Of a DNA stretch of 64,000 nt, positions 1-8,841 are shown piece after piece (the stretch's first letter is position 1; every line of letters begins with the position of its first letter). The notes under the pieces are model-generated. The model made no database searches, was not told where the DNA came from, and saw nothing but the letters and a program-made list of their open reading frames with translations. A program made the translations under genes and the position numbers. The stretch covers positions 4,402,001-4,466,000 of the forward strand of contig CAXXLO010000002.1 in the NCBI GenBank assembly GCA_963664085.2, read 5' to 3'. This stretch comes from Bin5 sp022821545. GTDB taxonomy: Bacteria > Chloroflexota > Anaerolineae > Caldilineales > Caldilineaceae.

Positions 1-68
1 TGCTGACACTGAGCCTCAATGTCCTCAGCCAGTGGATTGTTCGCCGCTTCCGTGAGGAGTACGAATAA
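1..68 (+). CDS. pstC: Phosphate ABC transporter permease PstC, C-terminal fragment
   Basis: Only the last 21 codons lie in the window, ending with TAA at 66-68. The visible tail (NVLSQWIVRRFREEYE) is hydrophobic then basic, as at the cytoplasmic end of PstC. The stop overlaps the ATG of pstA (TAATG), which indicates translational coupling. The identification rests on this tail and on the pstA-pstB-phoU order that follows. PstC would pair with PstA to form the membrane channel of the high-affinity phosphate importer. Confidence 0.75.
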   Translation, partial: LTLSLNVLSQWIVRRFREEYE

Positions 69-1360
69 TGGCTGTCCACCAGCGGCAAACTGTGCCCCAG
101 GCTGCTGACCGGCTGATGCCGTCGGGCGCCGCCCACCATGAACAGGTCGTTGCGCGGCAGCGCCGGGGACGGATCTGGGCGATAGTCTTTCAGGCGGCAA
201 TGCTCGCCGGTATCGTTGCGCTGTGCGCCCTTCTCTTAAACATTCTCAATCAGTCATTCGGCTACGTCGCGATTGTGAACACAATTGATCCCCCAGAGCT
301 GGCCGTTGACGGTACGCCGCTGAACGAGCTGCCTAAAGAAAACCTGGTGGAGATTCTGGAAGCGAATATCTCTGCCGGGCTTATGCGTCGCTATGAGCAT
401 GACATCCCCTTTGCTGAGAGAAGCCGCGAGAACGTGCATGATCTGATTCTGGAACGCGTGGTAGAGCCGCAAGTCCAGGCGACTTGGGGCCTGGTCGATT
501 CCATTTTCGCGCGAGACAGCGTGTTCGCAGAGGCTGACGAGCGCTTTCCCGGTTCCGATGTCTATTTTCGCAGCTGGCTTACGACCAACTTCATTAGCAA
601 GTCGCAGTCGAGCGAACCGCTGCGCGCCGGTGTACGCACCGCGATCTTCGGCTCTCTGTGGGTGGTCGCCATTACAATACTCTTCTCTTTTCCCATAGGC
701 GTAGGAGCGGCGATCTACCTGGAGGAGTACGCGCAGAAAGATCGCCTCCTCAACAGGTTGATTCAGACCAATATCAATAACCTTGCCGGCGTTCCATCGA
801 TCATCTACGGAATGTTGGGGCTGGCAATCTTCGTCCGCATTCTGGAACTGTTCACAAGCGGGGCGTTCCTGGGCATTGGCGACCAGTCCACCGCCAACGG
901 CCGCACGATTCTGTCGGCCGGTCTGACGCTTGGACTTCTGATCCTGCCCCTGATCATAATCAACGGCCAGGAGGCGATTCGAGCCGTTCCCAGCTCTCTG
1001 CGGCAGGCGGGCTTCGGATTGGGCGCGACCCACTGGCAGGTAATCTGGCATCACGTCTTGCCCAGCGCCATGCCAGGGGTCCTGACCGGGACGATTCTGG
1101 CCGTCAGCCGGGCAATTGGAGAGACCGCCCCGTTGGTGGTTGTCGGCGCCTCAACTTTCATCGCCCTTGACCCCAGCGGGCCATTCTCCAAATTCACCGT
1201 GCTGCCTATTCAGATCTACCAGTGGACCTCGCGGCCGCAAGATGAGTTCCGAAACCTTGCTGCGGCAGCCATTTTGGTCCTACTCATACTGTTGCTTTCC
1301 TTAAACGCCTCCGCGGTGCTATTGCGAAATCGCTTTGACCGCAGCAGGGCTATTGCTTAG
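68..1360 (+). CDS. pstA: Phosphate ABC transporter permease PstA with long extracytoplasmic insertion
   Basis: Inner-membrane subunit of the Pst phosphate importer. One transmembrane segment (about residues 37-60) is followed by a soluble stretch of about 125 residues (62-185). The MetI-type permease core runs from about 186 to 420, with the EAA loop near 302-336 (EAIRAVPSSLRQAGFGLGA) that docks on PstB. At 430 aa it is well above the roughly 280-300 aa usual for PstA, and the extra length is the loop after TM1. The start overlaps the pstC stop by one base, so coupled translation is likely. The loop might contact PstS or the envelope; that is inference. Confidence 0.93.
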   Translation: MAVHQRQTVPQAADRLMPSGAAHHEQVVARQRRGRIWAIVFQAAMLAGIVALCALLLNILNQSFGYVAIVNTIDPPELAVDGTPLNELPKENLVEILEANISAGLMRRYEHDIPFAERSRENVHDLILERVVEPQVQATWGLVDSIFARDSVFAEADERFPGSDVYFRSWLTTNFISKSQSSEPLRAGVRTAIFGSLWVVAITILFSFPIGVGAAIYLEEYAQKDRLLNRLIQTNINNLAGVPSIIYGMLGLAIFVRILELFTSGAFLGIGDQSTANGRTILSAGLTLGLLILPLIIINGQEAIRAVPSSLRQAGFGLGATHWQVIWHHVLPSAMPGVLTGTILAVSRAIGETAPLVVVGASTFIALDPSGPFSKFTVLPIQIYQWTSRPQDEFRNLAAAAILVLLILLLSLNASAVLLRNRFDRSRAIA

Positions 1361-1376
1361 TGGAGTATCCGAAAAC

Positions 1377-2210
<834 letters not shown>

Positions 2211-2234
2211 GACCACACTGCCCGCGGGGTCGGC

Positions 2235-2660
2235 ATGAACATCGAAAAGAAGCGAGTTCTCATCTTATGCACGGGAAACTCTTGCCGCAGTCAGATGGCC
2301 GAGGGGCTTGTGAACGCATTTCTTGGCGAGAGTTGGCAGGCCTTTTCGGCCGGCACTGCGCCTTCAGGCACAGTGCATCCACTCGCAGTGAAGGCCATGG
2401 CGGAGATAGACATAGACATTCGACATGGCGCAACGGAGTCGGTTGAGATCTATCGAGAGTTGCAGCCGGACCTCGTCGTCACGGTTTGCGATAACGCGGC
2501 CGGGAATTGCCCGGTCTGGTTGGGGGACGAGGAAGTCACTCACATGCCGTTTGACGACCCAACAAAGCTGATTGGGAGCGATTCAGAAAGGATCTCGGCC
2601 TGCAGGCAGGTGCGGGATCTGATGCGTGACAAGCTGCTCACTTACCTTCAGAGTCGATAG
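2235..2660 (+). CDS. arsC: Thioredoxin-type arsenate reductase / low-Mr phosphotyrosine phosphatase family protein
   Basis: 141 aa protein of the low-molecular-weight phosphatase fold. The P-loop CTGNSCRS gives nucleophile C12 and R18, and two further cysteines at C85 and C92 (VCDNAAGNC) match the three-cysteine relay of the S. aureus pI258 ArsC type (C10/C82/C89). Such enzymes reduce arsenate to arsenite using thioredoxin. It lies between pstB and phoU, 24 bases after pstB and 26 before phoU, so it is expressed with the phosphate importer. Reducing arsenate that enters through Pst is a sensible role. A phosphatase role cannot be excluded. No arsenite pump is visible nearby. Confidence 0.85.
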   Translation: MNIEKKRVLILCTGNSCRSQMAEGLVNAFLGESWQAFSAGTAPSGTVHPLAVKAMAEIDIDIRHGATESVEIYRELQPDLVVTVCDNAAGNCPVWLGDEEVTHMPFDDPTKLIGSDSERISACRQVRDLMRDKLLTYLQSR

Positions 2661-2686
2661 TCCTTCGGAGGGAAAGGAGACCATCG

Positions 2687-3355
2687 ATGGGACAGCTCCT
2701 GCGGACCTCTTTTGCCAGGGAACTGGAGAAACTCCAGACCGATACATTGATGCTGGGAAGCATGGTGATCCAGGCTCTGAAAGAGTCAGTGGAAGCCTTG
2801 CGGCGCAGAGACATGGAAACCGCCAGGCGTCTGATAAAGGAAGATGAAATAATCAACAAGAAGCGTTTCGAGATCGAGGCCGACTGTCTGCGCTTGATTG
2901 CGACGCAACAACCAATGGCGGGAAACCTGCGCCTGATAGCGGCAGTGCTGGAGATCAGCACGGAGTTGGAGCGGATTGGCGATTACGCCAAGGGAATCGG
3001 CAGAATAATCCTTTTGATTGGGCCTGAAGCCCTACTCAAGCCGCTGGTTGACATACCCCGCATGTGCGAAATCGCTACGGCTATGCTACAACAAGCGCTC
3101 GATGCCTTCCTGACGCAGGACCTGGAAGCCGCCCGAACGATTCCGCTGCGAGATGATGAAGTGGACGCCCTTTACAATCAGGTCCACCGTGACCTGATTG
3201 CCATGATTTTGGAAGACCCGACTCTGATTGACCGCTCAAACTACCTGCTCTGGGCAGCGCACAATTTGGAACGGGCCGCCGACAGGGTAACCAACATTTG
3301 TGAGCGAATCATCTTCACCGTAACCGGCGAATTCATCGAATTTGACATGAACTGA
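2687..3355 (+). CDS. phoU: Phosphate signaling complex protein PhoU
   Basis: 222 aa all-helical protein with two PhoU repeats. Each carries the acidic/Asn metal-binding pattern (for example ELERIGDYAKGI near 90 and NLERAADRVTNI near 195). PhoU links Pst transporter activity to phosphate signalling and limits uptake. A strong ribosome binding site (GGAGGGAAAGGAGA) precedes the ATG. It is the last gene of the Pst operon here; no PhoR/PhoB pair follows. High confidence. Confidence 0.95.
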   Translation: MGQLLRTSFARELEKLQTDTLMLGSMVIQALKESVEALRRRDMETARRLIKEDEIINKKRFEIEADCLRLIATQQPMAGNLRLIAAVLEISTELERIGDYAKGIGRIILLIGPEALLKPLVDIPRMCEIATAMLQQALDAFLTQDLEAARTIPLRDDEVDALYNQVHRDLIAMILEDPTLIDRSNYLLWAAHNLERAADRVTNICERIIFTVTGEFIEFDMN

Positions 3356-3647
3356 GGGCAAAACAGTCGGTCGCCCTCCGAAAAGAGTGCGGTCGCCCAT
3401 TGGGATCCCCCTTTTCTCCTCCCCCGCACTGGGACGGGCCTCTCTCAACGCCGCTTTCTTTCTCGCCAAGGTTGACGTATGGCTGCCTATCATTTAGAAT
3501 TGTGGCCAGTCTAAAATCGAGTCCCTACATAGGCTTTCCGGTGGAATTCTGGAGTTTGCATAAATCTGAGAGTTCCCTTATCATGCGGAACGCAATCGCA
3601 GGTCCCCCCTTAGCCGTAGTTCCAGGAGCGCCGTAGTTCCAGAAGCA
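3356..3647. other. Intergenic region with short direct repeat
   Basis: No convincing gene here. Short open frames lack a ribosome binding site and have an unlikely composition. The only structure seen is a 13-base direct repeat, GCCGTAGTTCCAG, at about 3612 and again at about 3630, just upstream of the promoter of the next gene. No strong terminator for phoU is visible. Confidence 0.5.
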
Positions 3648-3676
3648 TTGTCTCTGCATACAATTGATGGTACAAT
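3648..3676 (+). promoter_or_regulatory. Sigma70-type promoter for lipoprotein gene at 3784
   Basis: TTGTCT (3648-3653), a 17-base spacer, and TACAAT (3671-3676) preceded by TGG, an extended -10. Predicted start near 3683 gives a 5' leader of about 100 bases. Confidence 0.6.
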
Positions 3677-3783
3677 GCCCGCGTGTTTCAAGTAGCGGGA
3701 TTGTTCATAGTCGGTCGTGTTTTCCGAACACTTGCAGATTTCAATCATTACCCTTTTTCTTGACCGCCCTTAGGAGGTATGAA

Positions 3784-4749
3784 ATGCTCAATCGACGTGT
3801 GAGGTTCTGGGCCGCCATAATGCTTATTGCAGTTATTGCTCTTGCGGGATGTGCGCCCCGAGCCGGTCAGGGCAGCATCGATGCCGATGCCGACCAATTG
3901 GTAATTGACCTGCCTGCGCTGGTGTTGGACTTTGGCATGGACGGGACTGCAGCGATTCAGAACGCTGCCCTGGCAGACCTGGTAGGCGGCCTTGGCGTGC
4001 CTCTGGATATTCAGGTGCCGGCCGAGATAGTTTTCGCTCTGGGAGCAAGCAATATCCAGCACATCCAGGTGAGCAATACGCCTGAGGGCCTACTGCTGCT
4101 GGTCAATGGTCGCAGTATTCCGAATATCAGCTATGACGGCGATTCGCTGACCGCCCTGCCCGGTGCGCTAAACACCTTTGGCGTGGCCGTTCCCATGGCG
4201 GACCTGCTCTTTGCCCTCGTTGACAGTATCGGGATCGGCGTGATTGCCCGCTTCCCGGCTGCGCCTGGAGCTGACGAGATTCCACTGTACGTCGAAGGTG
4301 ATAGTTCAGCGGCGATGGCTGCACAGGCCGCCCAGGATGAGTTCCTAGCCGCAGTGGGTACGCCGCCCCGCATCAATCTTCCCGTCTTCTATGCCCCCGA
4401 CGGCAGCATCAGCATCGGTGATCTGTCGATCCAGGAGATGCAGGAGATGACGGGTGGTTCACTTGGGGCCCTTGAGATGGGGCTTGGCTCGCTCAGTATG
4501 GTTAGAGCCTTGGGGATTTCCCAGCTTGGCATCAGCACCGGAGCCGACGGCATTTCGATTTCCATTGACGGCAACTCCCTGCCGACTTTGGACTGGTCCG
4601 ACGGCAAAGCCAGCAACCTGATCGAGTTGATCACCGAAATTCCGTTGCTGGACATGGCAATGCCGGGCATGGGCGAGATGATGCCAATGATTCATCAGAT
4701 TCTCCCCCTGGTCCTCGTGACGGATTTCGACCTGACTCTGCATTTCTAA
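3784..4749 (+). CDS. Putative lipoprotein with internal duplication
   Basis: 321 aa. The start at 3784 is supported by a perfect AGGAGG at 3772-3777. A signal peptide with lipobox IALAGC precedes a mature protein with no family I recognise. Two stretches resemble each other: one around IQHIQVSNTPEGLLLLVNG and a later one around ISQLGISTGADGISISIDG, each followed by S-x-P and an Asp/Trp or Asp/Tyr turn. This suggests an internal duplication of a beta-rich unit. It is a single-gene unit with its own promoter and terminator. Function unknown; an envelope-anchored binding protein is possible but unproven. Confidence 0.75.
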   Translation: MLNRRVRFWAAIMLIAVIALAGCAPRAGQGSIDADADQLVIDLPALVLDFGMDGTAAIQNAALADLVGGLGVPLDIQVPAEIVFALGASNIQHIQVSNTPEGLLLLVNGRSIPNISYDGDSLTALPGALNTFGVAVPMADLLFALVDSIGIGVIARFPAAPGADEIPLYVEGDSSAAMAAQAAQDEFLAAVGTPPRINLPVFYAPDGSISIGDLSIQEMQEMTGGSLGALEMGLGSLSMVRALGISQLGISTGADGISISIDGNSLPTLDWSDGKASNLIELITEIPLLDMAMPGMGEMMPMIHQILPLVLVTDFDLTLHF

Positions 4750-4823
4750 GTCAGTAGCCGCCTGACAGGGCCTGGCTGGCGGTTCGGCCCCGGCGAGCCC
4801 GGGCGGTTGTAAAGAAAGTTAGA

Positions 4824-4858
4824 AGAGGTGCGGCGATAGATCGCCGTACCTCTTTTTG
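4824..4858 (+). terminator. Rho-independent terminator
   Basis: A 13-base stem (AGAGGTGCGGCGA pairing with TCGCCGTACCTCT, one G-T wobble) with a TAGA loop, followed directly by TTTTTG. It ends the lipoprotein transcript. Confidence 0.85.
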
Positions 4859-4900
4859 TTATGTCGGACACTTGTTATGCCGGACACTTGTTATGCCGGA
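4856..4900. repeat. 16-bp tandem repeat, 2.8 copies
   Basis: The unit TTGTTATGYCGGACAC occurs at 4856-4871 and 4872-4887, with a partial third copy at 4888-4900. It starts inside the T-tract of the preceding terminator and ends 18 bases from the elp3 stop codon. Confidence 0.85.
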
Positions 4901-4918
4901 GATGGATCTGGCGTGAGC

Positions 4919-6712
4919 TCAGCCGGAGACTGGAACGACTGTGGCTTGCGTGGTTGGGGATGGCGTTGAACTCCGGGAATCGGTCGACGTACTGCCGGTC
5001 ATATAGAGTTCGCCGGGCGCAAAGCCGCGCGCCGCGTAGTAGGCTTGCGTGCCTGTGGCGGCGATGACGCTGATGCTATCGAAACCTGCCGCGCGACTGA
5101 GCCGTCGAGCCTCGTTGAGAAGGCGCGTTCCCACGCCAACGTGCTGGGCGGCTCCCTCTTCTGCGCTGCCGATTGCCAGCGCCGGTCCGTAAACATGCAC
5201 TTCGCGAATCAGGGCGTTGCCCCGGATCTCTTCCAGGAAGGCTCGACTTCCTGCCGCAGGCCTCTTGGGCAAACTCAACCTCAGAAAGCCGGCGAGCGGC
5301 GCGCGCGCTAAGCCCGCTTGCGTGCCGCTCCCATTCTCATCGTCTACGATAACCTGCAGAAAGTGCTCAACCGTTAAGTCCGTTGCGTAGGTTGAGACTG
5401 TCATCCGCAGTGCTTCCTCCCGCACCTGGTTGCGCCTGACTTCGCGGCAGCGAATACAGCCGCAGCGTTCACCGCGACGCGACAACTCCTCGTGGACCAC
5501 CTCGCGCAGGTTGCTCGTCTTTACGCCGGCCTCGATGTGATGTGCCGGTATGTCGCGAAACAGGCGGTTGATGCGTGTATACGGCGGCACCGTCGGCTTG
5601 ATATCCGCCAGCAGCGCGACCAGTTCCTTCTCAGTATAGGGCGTGTATTCTCCTGCCTGCCACTTCTCGTAAAGCGCGGTACCGGCGATCAGGGAGCAAG
5701 GGTAGATCTTGAGTTCGTCCGGTCGGATCGACGGATCACTGAAGAAGCGATGAAACGATTCCCGGTCTGATTCCAGTGTTGCCCCGTACAGATTGGGCAT
5801 CCAGTGCAGGTGCAACTTGAACCCGGCAGTCCGCAGCAGCCCCAGCGCATGCCTGACCTCGGCCACGGTGTGGCCGCGCTTGTTCAGTGCCAGAACGTTG
5901 TCCTCCAGGCTCTGAACGCCGATCTGTACCTTCGTCACACCCAGGCGGCGCATGTGCCGGATTTCATCGGGTGTAATCCAGTCGGGCCGCGTCTCGACGA
6001 CCATCCCAACATTTCTGCAACCCGCCAGGACATTGCGCTCTTGGGCCTCCTCCAGTGTGGAGGACGGCAGGTATGTCGGGTCTCCATAGGCGTTCATGGC
6101 GTCGAAACAGCGGCGCACAAACCACTCTCGGTAGTCCTGACTGTAGGCGCCCCAGGTGCCCCCCAGGATCAATAGCTCCACTTTGCTGGCGTCGTGGCCG
6201 ATACTTTCAAAGGCTTCGATGCGGCCCAGCGTCTGCTTGAACGGGTCGAAGCCGTCGCGTTCGGCCCTTTGCGCTCCCGGTTCGTCGTATATGTAGCTCT
6301 TGGGCATGCGCCAGTCATCAGGGCAGAAAATACACTCGCCGGGACAGCCGGCCGGCGCAGTCAGAACGGTTACCGGCGCTACGCCGCTCGACGTACGCAC
6401 CGGCTTCATGCGGATTCTGTCCAAAAGAAGCGAACTCGGGGCCAGCTTGCCCTCACCGATCAGAAGCCGGTAGCCGGCTATCAGGTCCGATTTGGCATAG
6501 AACCCTTTGCCCTCCTTCGGGTATCGGGCTAGAATGGAACGCAGCGAGCGATTCGTGTCCCATTCGGACTCCTGAACCGCAAGGACGTTCTCGAAGATCG
6601 CTTCCAGCGCCGCACGATGGGCAGCCGGACTGAAGCTCCGCTTTTGCTGCCACTCCTGGGCTGTCTGAATCACCTCGGCCGGAATCTCTTCCGGCGCCAA
6701 AACTCGTTTCAT
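4919..6712 (-). CDS. elp3: Elp3-family tRNA uridine(34) carboxymethyltransferase (radical SAM + GNAT)
   Basis: 597 aa from the ATG at 6712, with AGGAGGG 13 bases upstream; an in-frame ATG at 6757 is the alternative. The radical SAM domain carries the cluster motif C123-PGE-C127-IF-C130 and GGTW near 184. A second cysteine motif, CGCIRC (417-422), precedes the GNAT acetyltransferase domain, which holds the acetyl-CoA loop QHVGVG at 523-528 and a YY/RGF end motif. This order is that of Elp3, which makes 5-carboxymethyl-uridine at wobble U34. Bacterial Elp3 acts without the other Elongator subunits (studied from Dehalococcoides). A Ser/Thr-rich tail of about 20 residues is added. It is divergent from a Trm9-like gene. 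Confidence 0.9.
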   Translation of the reverse strand: MKRVLAPEEIPAEVIQTAQEWQQKRSFSPAAHRAALEAIFENVLAVQESEWDTNRSLRSILARYPKEGKGFYAKSDLIAGYRLLIGEGKLAPSSLLLDRIRMKPVRTSSGVAPVTVLTAPAGCPGECIFCPDDWRMPKSYIYDEPGAQRAERDGFDPFKQTLGRIEAFESIGHDASKVELLILGGTWGAYSQDYREWFVRRCFDAMNAYGDPTYLPSSTLEEAQERNVLAGCRNVGMVVETRPDWITPDEIRHMRRLGVTKVQIGVQSLEDNVLALNKRGHTVAEVRHALGLLRTAGFKLHLHWMPNLYGATLESDRESFHRFFSDPSIRPDELKIYPCSLIAGTALYEKWQAGEYTPYTEKELVALLADIKPTVPPYTRINRLFRDIPAHHIEAGVKTSNLREVVHEELSRRGERCGCIRCREVRRNQVREEALRMTVSTYATDLTVEHFLQVIVDDENGSGTQAGLARAPLAGFLRLSLPKRPAAGSRAFLEEIRGNALIREVHVYGPALAIGSAEEGAAQHVGVGTRLLNEARRLSRAAGFDSISVIAATGTQAYYAARGFAPGELYMTGSTSTDSRSSTPSPTTQATVVPVSG

Positions 6713-6746
6713 AGTCGGGGAAAGACCCTCCTGACGGTCGCGGAAG

Positions 6747-6762
6747 CCGGAACGCACTCCGG
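6747..6762. promoter_or_regulatory. Short inverted repeat in elp3/methyltransferase divergent gap
   Basis: CCGGA (6747-6751) and TCCGG (6758-6762) flank ACGCAC in the 64-base gap between the two divergent genes. It could be a shared operator, but the arms are short. I saw no clear promoter hexamers in this gap. Confidence 0.25.
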
Positions 6763-6776
6763 GGCGAACAGCGCGA

Positions 6777-7622
6777 ATGGAACTGACGACGCAAACCAGG
6801 TTGCTGACGCTGAACCGCCGCTTCTACGAGCAAGTGGCCCACCATTTCGACGCAACGCGCCAGGGATGGACCCCGGGACTCTGGGCCATTCTACCGTATT
6901 TCAGGGCCGCCGGAAAGGTTAGCCTGTCTGTACTGGACGTTGGCTGCGGCAACGGCCGCTTCGCCCGGCTACTGGACGAAGCAGGGGTCGCCACCTCCTA
7001 CACGGGCGTGGATGGAAACGGTGCGCTTCTCCGACTCGCCCGGCAGTCCACCGCGAACCTCGCAACTGTCGACTGCCGGTTCATCCAGGCCGAACTGGCG
7101 AATCCGGATTGGCCCGCAGTTTTGACGCCAGGTGGGCTCGCTGAGAGCGGACACGCCCGCGCGATTACAGGTTCGATTGAGTCGCCAAAGTTTTCCGTTG
7201 TTCTCTGCACGGCAACCGTGCAACACCTGCCGGGCTACGCGCTGCGGCTGCGGCTCATGAAAGATCTTCAGCGCTTAAGTTCAGGCTATGTCATTTTGTC
7301 CTTTTGGCAGTTCCTCAGCAGCGACAGATTCCGCAGCAAGCTGATCGACCCCTGCACAGTTGGCATCAGCCCCGCCGAACTGGAGCCAGGTGACGCGCTG
7401 CTGCCCTGGCGTCAGGGCGTAGAGTCGGTCCGTTACCTTCACCAGGTGGATGAAGCGGAACTGCGACAGCTGGCTGCCGAAGCCGGCCAGACCGTCCTGC
7501 ACACGTTTCGAGCCGACGGCAAGGAGTCGGACCTGAATCTCTATGCGGTCCTCGGCCGCGCCGGTGAAAGTGCCGTGCTGGCTCAAGGCGGTCCGAACGA
7601 AGCAGACGTAACCGTTTCCTGA
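6777..7622 (+). CDS. Trm9/ALKBH8-like SAM-dependent methyltransferase
   Basis: 281 aa class I methyltransferase. The start region YEQVAHHFDATR (17-28), motif I VLDVGCGNG (52-60), the late GDALLPW (205-211), RYLH (219-222) and the closing DLNLYAV (252-258) follow the layout of the Trm9/ALKBH8 methyltransferase domain. That layout is Y-x-x-IA-x-HF-x-x-TR, D-[IV]-GCGNG, LVPW, RYYH and GNW-type ends. Trm9 methylates 5-carboxymethyl-uridine, the Elp3 product, to mcm5U in tRNA. The gene starts 64 bases from elp3 on the opposite strand, which supports that role. A general methyltransferase for another substrate remains possible. No Trm112-like partner is in the window. Confidence 0.7.
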   Translation: MELTTQTRLLTLNRRFYEQVAHHFDATRQGWTPGLWAILPYFRAAGKVSLSVLDVGCGNGRFARLLDEAGVATSYTGVDGNGALLRLARQSTANLATVDCRFIQAELANPDWPAVLTPGGLAESGHARAITGSIESPKFSVVLCTATVQHLPGYALRLRLMKDLQRLSSGYVILSFWQFLSSDRFRSKLIDPCTVGISPAELEPGDALLPWRQGVESVRYLHQVDEAELRQLAAEAGQTVLHTFRADGKESDLNLYAVLGRAGESAVLAQGGPNEADVTVS

Positions 7623-7652
7623 CCCTTCACAAGACCGGATACATTGGACGCC

Positions 7653-8828
7653 ATGCAACCAGACAAGCGAACGCAGACCATACTGGACGGTTTTGACGCC
7701 AACTTCGAGGGCAAGGCGACCCATCTTGCGATTGCGCCGGGACGGGTCAACCTGATCGGCGAGCACACCGACTACAATGACGGTTTCGTGTTGCCTGTGG
7801 CCCTGGACCGGGACGTGAGAGTACTCTTTCGGCCACGCGACGATCATCATGTCAGGCTCTACGCGCTGGAGTTTGACTCGTGGGCTGACTTCAGTCTGGG
7901 AAATTCAGAGCGAAACAGAAAACAGTTATGGCCAAACTATGTTCAGGGAGTCGGACTCGAACTGGCCGCACTTGGCATTCAGCTGCGGGGCTTCGAAGGT
8001 ATCGTCAGCGGGAATGTCCCCAGGGGCAGCGGCCTCAGCAGTTCTGCCGCACTGGAAATCGCGGCCGCCAAGGCATTTCTCACGGCAGCAAACCAGATCC
8101 ACGCGCTGACCGGCCCCCAGTTGGCGAGGGCTGCTCAGAAGGCCGAGAATGAATTCGTTGGCGTAAACTGTGGAATCATGGATCAGTTTATCAGTACACT
8201 CGGGGAAGACGGGCACGCCCTGCTGATCGACTGCCGCAGCCTGGGCTATCGCCGCGTGCCCTTTCCTGAAGGTGTGTCACTGGTGATTGGCAATACCAAG
8301 GCAAGCCGCTCCCTTGCGGGCAGCGCTTATAACGAACGCCGAGCGCAGTGTGAAGACGGCGTCCGCCGACTGAAGGAAGTTCTGCCTGGAATCGGTGCCC
8401 TCCGGGATGTAAGCCGCGACGAGCTGGAAGCCCATCGTTCCCTGCTTTCGCATACGGTTTACCGACGCTGTCGTCACGTCATCAGCGAGAACAATCGCGT
8501 GCAGACCACGGTCGCCGCACTGGAGCGGGGCGACTTTGAAGAAGCGGGCCGGTTGATGGACGCCAGCCACGCGAGCTTGAGGGACGACTACGAAGTCAGC
8601 AGCGAGGCGCTGGACAAGATGGTCGAGGCGATGCGCAGCCATCCCGGTTGCCTGGGCGCGCGTCTCACGGGGGCGGGGTTTGGCGGCTGTGCCGTTGCGC
8701 TGGTCCGGGCCGGAGCGGAGAAAGATGTGCGTGAAACTGTCCAGGAAAGTTATGCCAGGGCAATGAATCTGTGGCCGGAAATCTATGTTAGCGCCCCGAG
8801 CTCCGGCGCCCGTGTCTTGCCGCTTTAG
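7653..8828 (+). CDS. galK: Galactokinase
   Basis: 391 aa GHMP-family kinase that phosphorylates galactose to galactose-1-phosphate in the Leloir pathway. It has the galactokinase signature GRVNLIGEHTDYNDG near residues 28-42, the ATP-binding loop PRGSGLSSSAA, and the C-terminal GARLTGAGFGGC motif. ATG 7653 is preferred over an in-frame TTG at 7644. It follows the Trm9-like gene by 30 bases and precedes the next gene by 13, so it is probably cotranscribed with both. No galT or galE is in the window. Confidence 0.92.
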   Translation: MQPDKRTQTILDGFDANFEGKATHLAIAPGRVNLIGEHTDYNDGFVLPVALDRDVRVLFRPRDDHHVRLYALEFDSWADFSLGNSERNRKQLWPNYVQGVGLELAALGIQLRGFEGIVSGNVPRGSGLSSSAALEIAAAKAFLTAANQIHALTGPQLARAAQKAENEFVGVNCGIMDQFISTLGEDGHALLIDCRSLGYRRVPFPEGVSLVIGNTKASRSLAGSAYNERRAQCEDGVRRLKEVLPGIGALRDVSRDELEAHRSLLSHTVYRRCRHVISENNRVQTTVAALERGDFEEAGRLMDASHASLRDDYEVSSEALDKMVEAMRSHPGCLGARLTGAGFGGCAVALVRAGAEKDVRETVQESYARAMNLWPEIYVSAPSSGARVLPL

Positions 8829-8841
8829 TCCGGAGAAGGTG

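Noticed and set aside
254..1054. 266-residue open frame on the minus strand
   Set aside because: Exactly antisense to pstA, no ribosome site, composition rich in Arg/Gln as in mirror frames of GC-rich genes.
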